Both the position numbers and the translations under genes were made by a program. A DNA stretch of 7,148 nucleotides from Segatella salivae DSM 15606 (GTDB lineage: Bacteria > Bacteroidota > Bacteroidia > Bacteroidales > Bacteroidaceae), in assembly GCF_000185845.1 (NCBI RefSeq), contig NZ_GL629647.1:2947745-2954892 (forward strand), in the 5' to 3' direction. Positions 5,716-7,148 of this stretch are shown piece after piece. The notes below the pieces were generated by a model. It was not told where the DNA came from. It ran no database searches and saw only the letters and a program-made list of their open reading frames with translations. Positions within the stretch are counted from its first letter, which is position 1; every line of letters starts with the position of its first letter.

Positions 5716-6091
5716 TGATATTCCCGAGGCTATCCATGGAAAATACTTGGTCGCAGACTATTAGTGCATTAAAAGCATTTTTAGCACGATATCTGTGTCT
5801 TACAGAATATTCACCTTTGTCAGTTTCAATGATTCTGCTCCACTCTATCGACTGATAACTATTAGGGTCATTCAGAGTATTTTTTAGATAGTTTGCAACT
5901 GGGACAACAGTTCCATTGGATTTTACTTCAATCTTTGTATGAGGAAGCATATCTTCTTCTGAAGGAGCACTACACTTTTTAAATCCCCACACTAAAATGT
6001 TTATCGCGATAATAGCAAAGATTATCAAAGTAATACACCCTGTAAATTTTTCCTTGAGAGTCATCTCTTCCCATTTTTTGTTTTCTTTCAT
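5690..6091 (-). CDS. Small single-TM anchored protein of unknown function
   Basis: 133 residues. A charged N-terminus (MKENKKWEEMTLKEKF) is followed by one TM segment at about 17-36 (ITLIIFAIIAINILVW), then KKCSAPSEED and a soluble domain of about 95 residues, with the run YLKNTLNDPNSYQSIEWSRI and later VRHRYRAKNAFNALIV and SMDSLGNIINV. Positive residues on both sides of the TM make topology uncertain. Cys40 is not in a lipobox at a usual distance. I recall 'L.DP.SY..IEW..........R..YRAKN.F' proteins as common hypotheticals in Bacteroidetes, but know no function. It starts 126 bases after the repressor stop on the same strand; no TAnnTTTG box was found before it, so it may be read through from the repressor promoter. 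Its 3' end overlaps the convergent membrane-protein gene. Confidence 0.7.
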   Translation of the reverse strand: MKENKKWEEMTLKEKFTGCITLIIFAIIAINILVWGFKKCSAPSEEDMLPHTKIEVKSNGTVVPVANYLKNTLNDPNSYQSIEWSRIIETDKGEYSVRHRYRAKNAFNALIVCDQVFSMDSLGNIINVQNYTK

Positions 6092-6217
6092 ATCTATATA
6101 ATATTAAGATAAATAATATGTGTTCACACAATGCAGTTAATCTGCACGGAAGCCTTGACAATAGCAAGAGCTGAGATGCGATGAAAGTCAATGTCTGTGT
6201 ACGTCTATTTCGGAGTG

Positions 6218-6940
6218 CTATTCGAGGTTTACGTGCCCTATAACGAGTGCAATGCCTGTAATTTCATCCTTGGGGATATCGAAAGGAGGATATTGTATAT
6301 TCTCGCTCACTGCAGAGAGCGAGTTTGCGGTAGTGCCTGGCATAAGTCGTTTGATGAGCAGTCCTTGTTCACGTGTTGCGATGACGTGCGGTCGATTCCA
6401 CTGTATGAAACCGGAGTTGTGAATGATGGTACATCCAACGATATCACCTGCATTATATTTAGGTTGCATAGAGTCGCCTGTTACTTCAATCATAAAGTCG
6501 ACATGCTGTCTTCTCCATTTTGGAATAACATAATACTCTTTTACATCGCTTTCGGTTATTGCAAAGTCGGCGTTGCCGAATCCTGCAGCAGCCTTTTGTG
6601 ATACTAAAGGTATCAACTCATGTGTGAAATGTAGCGCATCAAGACATCGGAAAGCCTCAGGGATTCTATCTTTTGCTGTTGGTGTGCTCAGTTGCGCTGT
6701 AACTTGTGACTCTTGAGTAGCAGCTTTAAGCATGGGGCCATTACCTGTGAGGAGCCATTCTGTAGAATACATGGGATAATTTTCAACAAGAGACTCTATC
6801 CATTTGGCTTGTATGTCTGTCCCTTTCGCTATAGCACGTGATAAAACGCCTTTACTGGCGCCTATTTTCTTCTCCAGCGCGCCGATAGTTATCCCCTCTT
6901 GCTTGGATAATTCCTCTATTCTTGATAAAATTTTGCACAT
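6218..6940 (-). CDS. Self-cleaving CI/LexA-like phage repressor (HTH + S24 peptidase)
   Basis: 240 residues from the ATG at 6940; the open frame continues upstream through operator DNA, so the longer 269-residue reading is rejected. An Xre-type HTH occupies about 4-55 (ITIGALEKKIGASKGVLSRAI), followed by the Bacteroidetes repressor signature STEWLLTGNGPM at 59-70, a Thr/Gln-rich linker to about 95, and a C-terminal S24 peptidase domain. The cleavage site is Ala119-Gly120 (QKAAAGFG), the nucleophile Ser157 (TGDSMQPKY) and the general base Lys197 (LLIKRLM), all present. As in lambda CI and LexA, RecA filaments would trigger autocleavage after DNA damage and release the target promoters. It faces a partial plus-strand gene across a divergent promoter/operator region. 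This is typical of a prophage or integrative-element switch; a chromosomal SOS-type regulator is a weaker alternative. Confidence 0.9.
   Translation of the reverse strand: MCKILSRIEELSKQEGITIGALEKKIGASKGVLSRAIAKGTDIQAKWIESLVENYPMYSTEWLLTGNGPMLKAATQESQVTAQLSTPTAKDRIPEAFRCLDALHFTHELIPLVSQKAAAGFGNADFAITESDVKEYYVIPKWRRQHVDFMIEVTGDSMQPKYNAGDIVGCTIIHNSGFIQWNRPHVIATREQGLLIKRLMPGTTANSLSAVSENIQYPPFDIPKDEITGIALVIGHVNLE
6775..6786 (-). promoter_or_regulatory. Inverted exact copy of the operator 12-mer inside the repressor gene
   Basis: GATAATTTTCAA is the exact reverse complement of the TTGAAAATTATC found twice in the divergent region. Here it encodes residues 52-55 (VENY) of the repressor. It could be an intragenic auxiliary operator, or a coincidence of codon choice. 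Confidence 0.3.
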
Positions 6941-6943
6941 AAA

Positions 6944-6986
6944 TTGAAAATTATCTCCTAAAAAATTTGGATAGTTGAAAATTATC
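6944..6986 (+). promoter_or_regulatory. Candidate operators: direct 12-mer spaced 31 bp
   Basis: TTGAAAATTATC occurs exactly at 6944-6955 and 6975-6986, 31 bases apart, about three helical turns. The left copy sits a few bases before the repressor ATG. The right copy lies between the -33 and -7 boxes of the plus-strand promoter and within a 6-bp dyad GATAGT / ACTATC (6970-6992) that runs into the -7 box. Binding here would block the plus-strand gene. Confidence 0.6.
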
Positions 6987-6996
6987 ACTATCTTTG
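6966..6996 (+). promoter_or_regulatory. Plus-strand promoter toward the partial gene at the window end
   Basis: TTTG at 6966-6969, then 19 bases, then TATCTTTG at 6989-6996, an exact TAnnTTTG. This is the best promoter match in the window. Transcription would start near 7003 and reach the ATG at 7081 after about 78 bases. Confidence 0.7.
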
Positions 6997-7000
6997 CAAC

Positions 7001-7019
7001 ATGTTTAATACATAAACAT
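7001..7019. promoter_or_regulatory. Perfect 19-bp dyad covering both divergent start sites
   Basis: ATGTTTA at 7001-7007 and TAAACAT at 7013-7019 form a perfect 7-bp inverted repeat with a 5-base centre. It lies just past the plus-strand -7 box and just past the minus-strand -7 box, so a dimeric HTH protein bound here would cover both inferred start sites. A further half-site, ATGTTTA, occurs at 7056-7062. Confidence 0.6.
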
Positions 7020-7024
7020 CGCGT

Positions 7025-7053
7025 CAAAAATACAAAAAAGGGGCGAGAAACAA
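7025..7053 (-). promoter_or_regulatory. Minus-strand promoter of the repressor
   Basis: Read on the minus strand, TATTTTTG (7032 to 7025) matches TAnnTTTG, with a TTG (7053 to 7051) 18 bases upstream as a partial -33 element. Transcription would start near 7018 and cross all candidate operators before the ATG at 6940, giving a leader of about 78 bases, as expected for an autoregulated repressor. Confidence 0.5.
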
Positions 7054-7080
7054 GAATGTTTAATTAAAAAATATAGGAAT

Positions 7081-7148
7081 ATGAAAACTTACTTCTACGC
7101 ATCTTACAAGTTAAATGTGAACAAAGCAGACGTTTGTACGATTATTGG
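7081..7148 (+). CDS. Start of an unidentified gene, cut by the window end
   Basis: The ATG at 7081 opens a frame with no stop through the last base; the 22 complete codons begin MKTYFYASYKLNVNKADVCT. A TATAGG purine-containing stretch precedes it. It lies directly under the strong plus-strand promoter and across the switch from the repressor, the place of a first lytic or early gene (Cro-like, excision or replication function). The visible residues do not identify a family and show no helix-turn-helix. Product unknown. Confidence 0.5.
   Translation, partial: MKTYFYASYKLNVNKADVCTII

Noticed and set aside
6092..6217. Terminator or small gene between the repressor and the single-TM gene
   Set aside because: Only short inverted repeats are seen (TGCAG / CTGCA at about 6133-6147, TGTG / CACA at about 6120-6131), with no T-run and no supported reading frame.
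6191..6601. Plus-strand 136-residue frame opposite the repressor
   Set aside because: It lies wholly antisense to a clear S24 repressor and matches nothing; it is a shadow frame.
6941..7027. 29-residue N-terminal extension of the repressor
   Set aside because: It would be translated from the predicted promoter and operator DNA; the HTH domain begins normally after the ATG at 6940.

Overview
The window looks like a Bacteroidales chromosome (Bacteroides, Prevotella or Parabacteroides type). The base composition is AT-leaning. The promoters read as the Bacteroidetes TTTG / TAnnTTTG pair, most start codons lack Shine-Dalgarno sequences, and the recognisable proteins resemble those of that order. 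This is a judgement from sequence style; no search was run.

Left part (1-4099): three tandem 41-bp units, each holding a GC-rich hairpin, are followed by an AT-rich gene-free stretch with a good promoter. Next comes a tightly packed plus-strand operon, cas6 - cas5 - cas8b - cas7, the crRNA-processing and Cascade part of a Bacteroidetes type I-B CRISPR-Cas system. Cas6 keeps its active-site residues and Gly-rich loop. Cas7 runs normally for about 197 residues and then changes abruptly into a 15-residue unrelated tail. No cas3, cas4, cas1, cas2 or CRISPR array follows. The operon has therefore been cut inside cas7 near position 4052, by a deletion or by an inserted element whose far end lies outside the window.

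Middle part (4052-5127): DNA rich in short repeats, with one small orphan gene (4476-4688) behind its own TATATTTG promoter. It holds helically phased GTTACAT repeats, a cluster of TTGAAC words, a five-copy 12-bp iteron-like array (4821-4900), and three copies of the 12-mer aaaacgaaatgt, one lying just inside the cas7 break. These shared words suggest the repeat tracts and the DNA that cut cas7 belong to the same acquired segment.

Right part (5128-7148): a three-TM membrane protein and, converging on it with a 26-bp coding overlap, a small single-TM protein. Then a minus-strand self-cleaving (LexA/CI-like, S24 peptidase) phage-type repressor faces an incomplete plus-strand gene at the window edge. 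The divergent intergenic region has a promoter on each strand, a 12-bp direct repeat spaced 31 bp, and a perfect 19-bp dyad covering both inferred start sites. This is the layout of a prophage or integrative-element switch. The overall picture is a decayed defence locus abutting, and possibly disrupted by, a mobile element.
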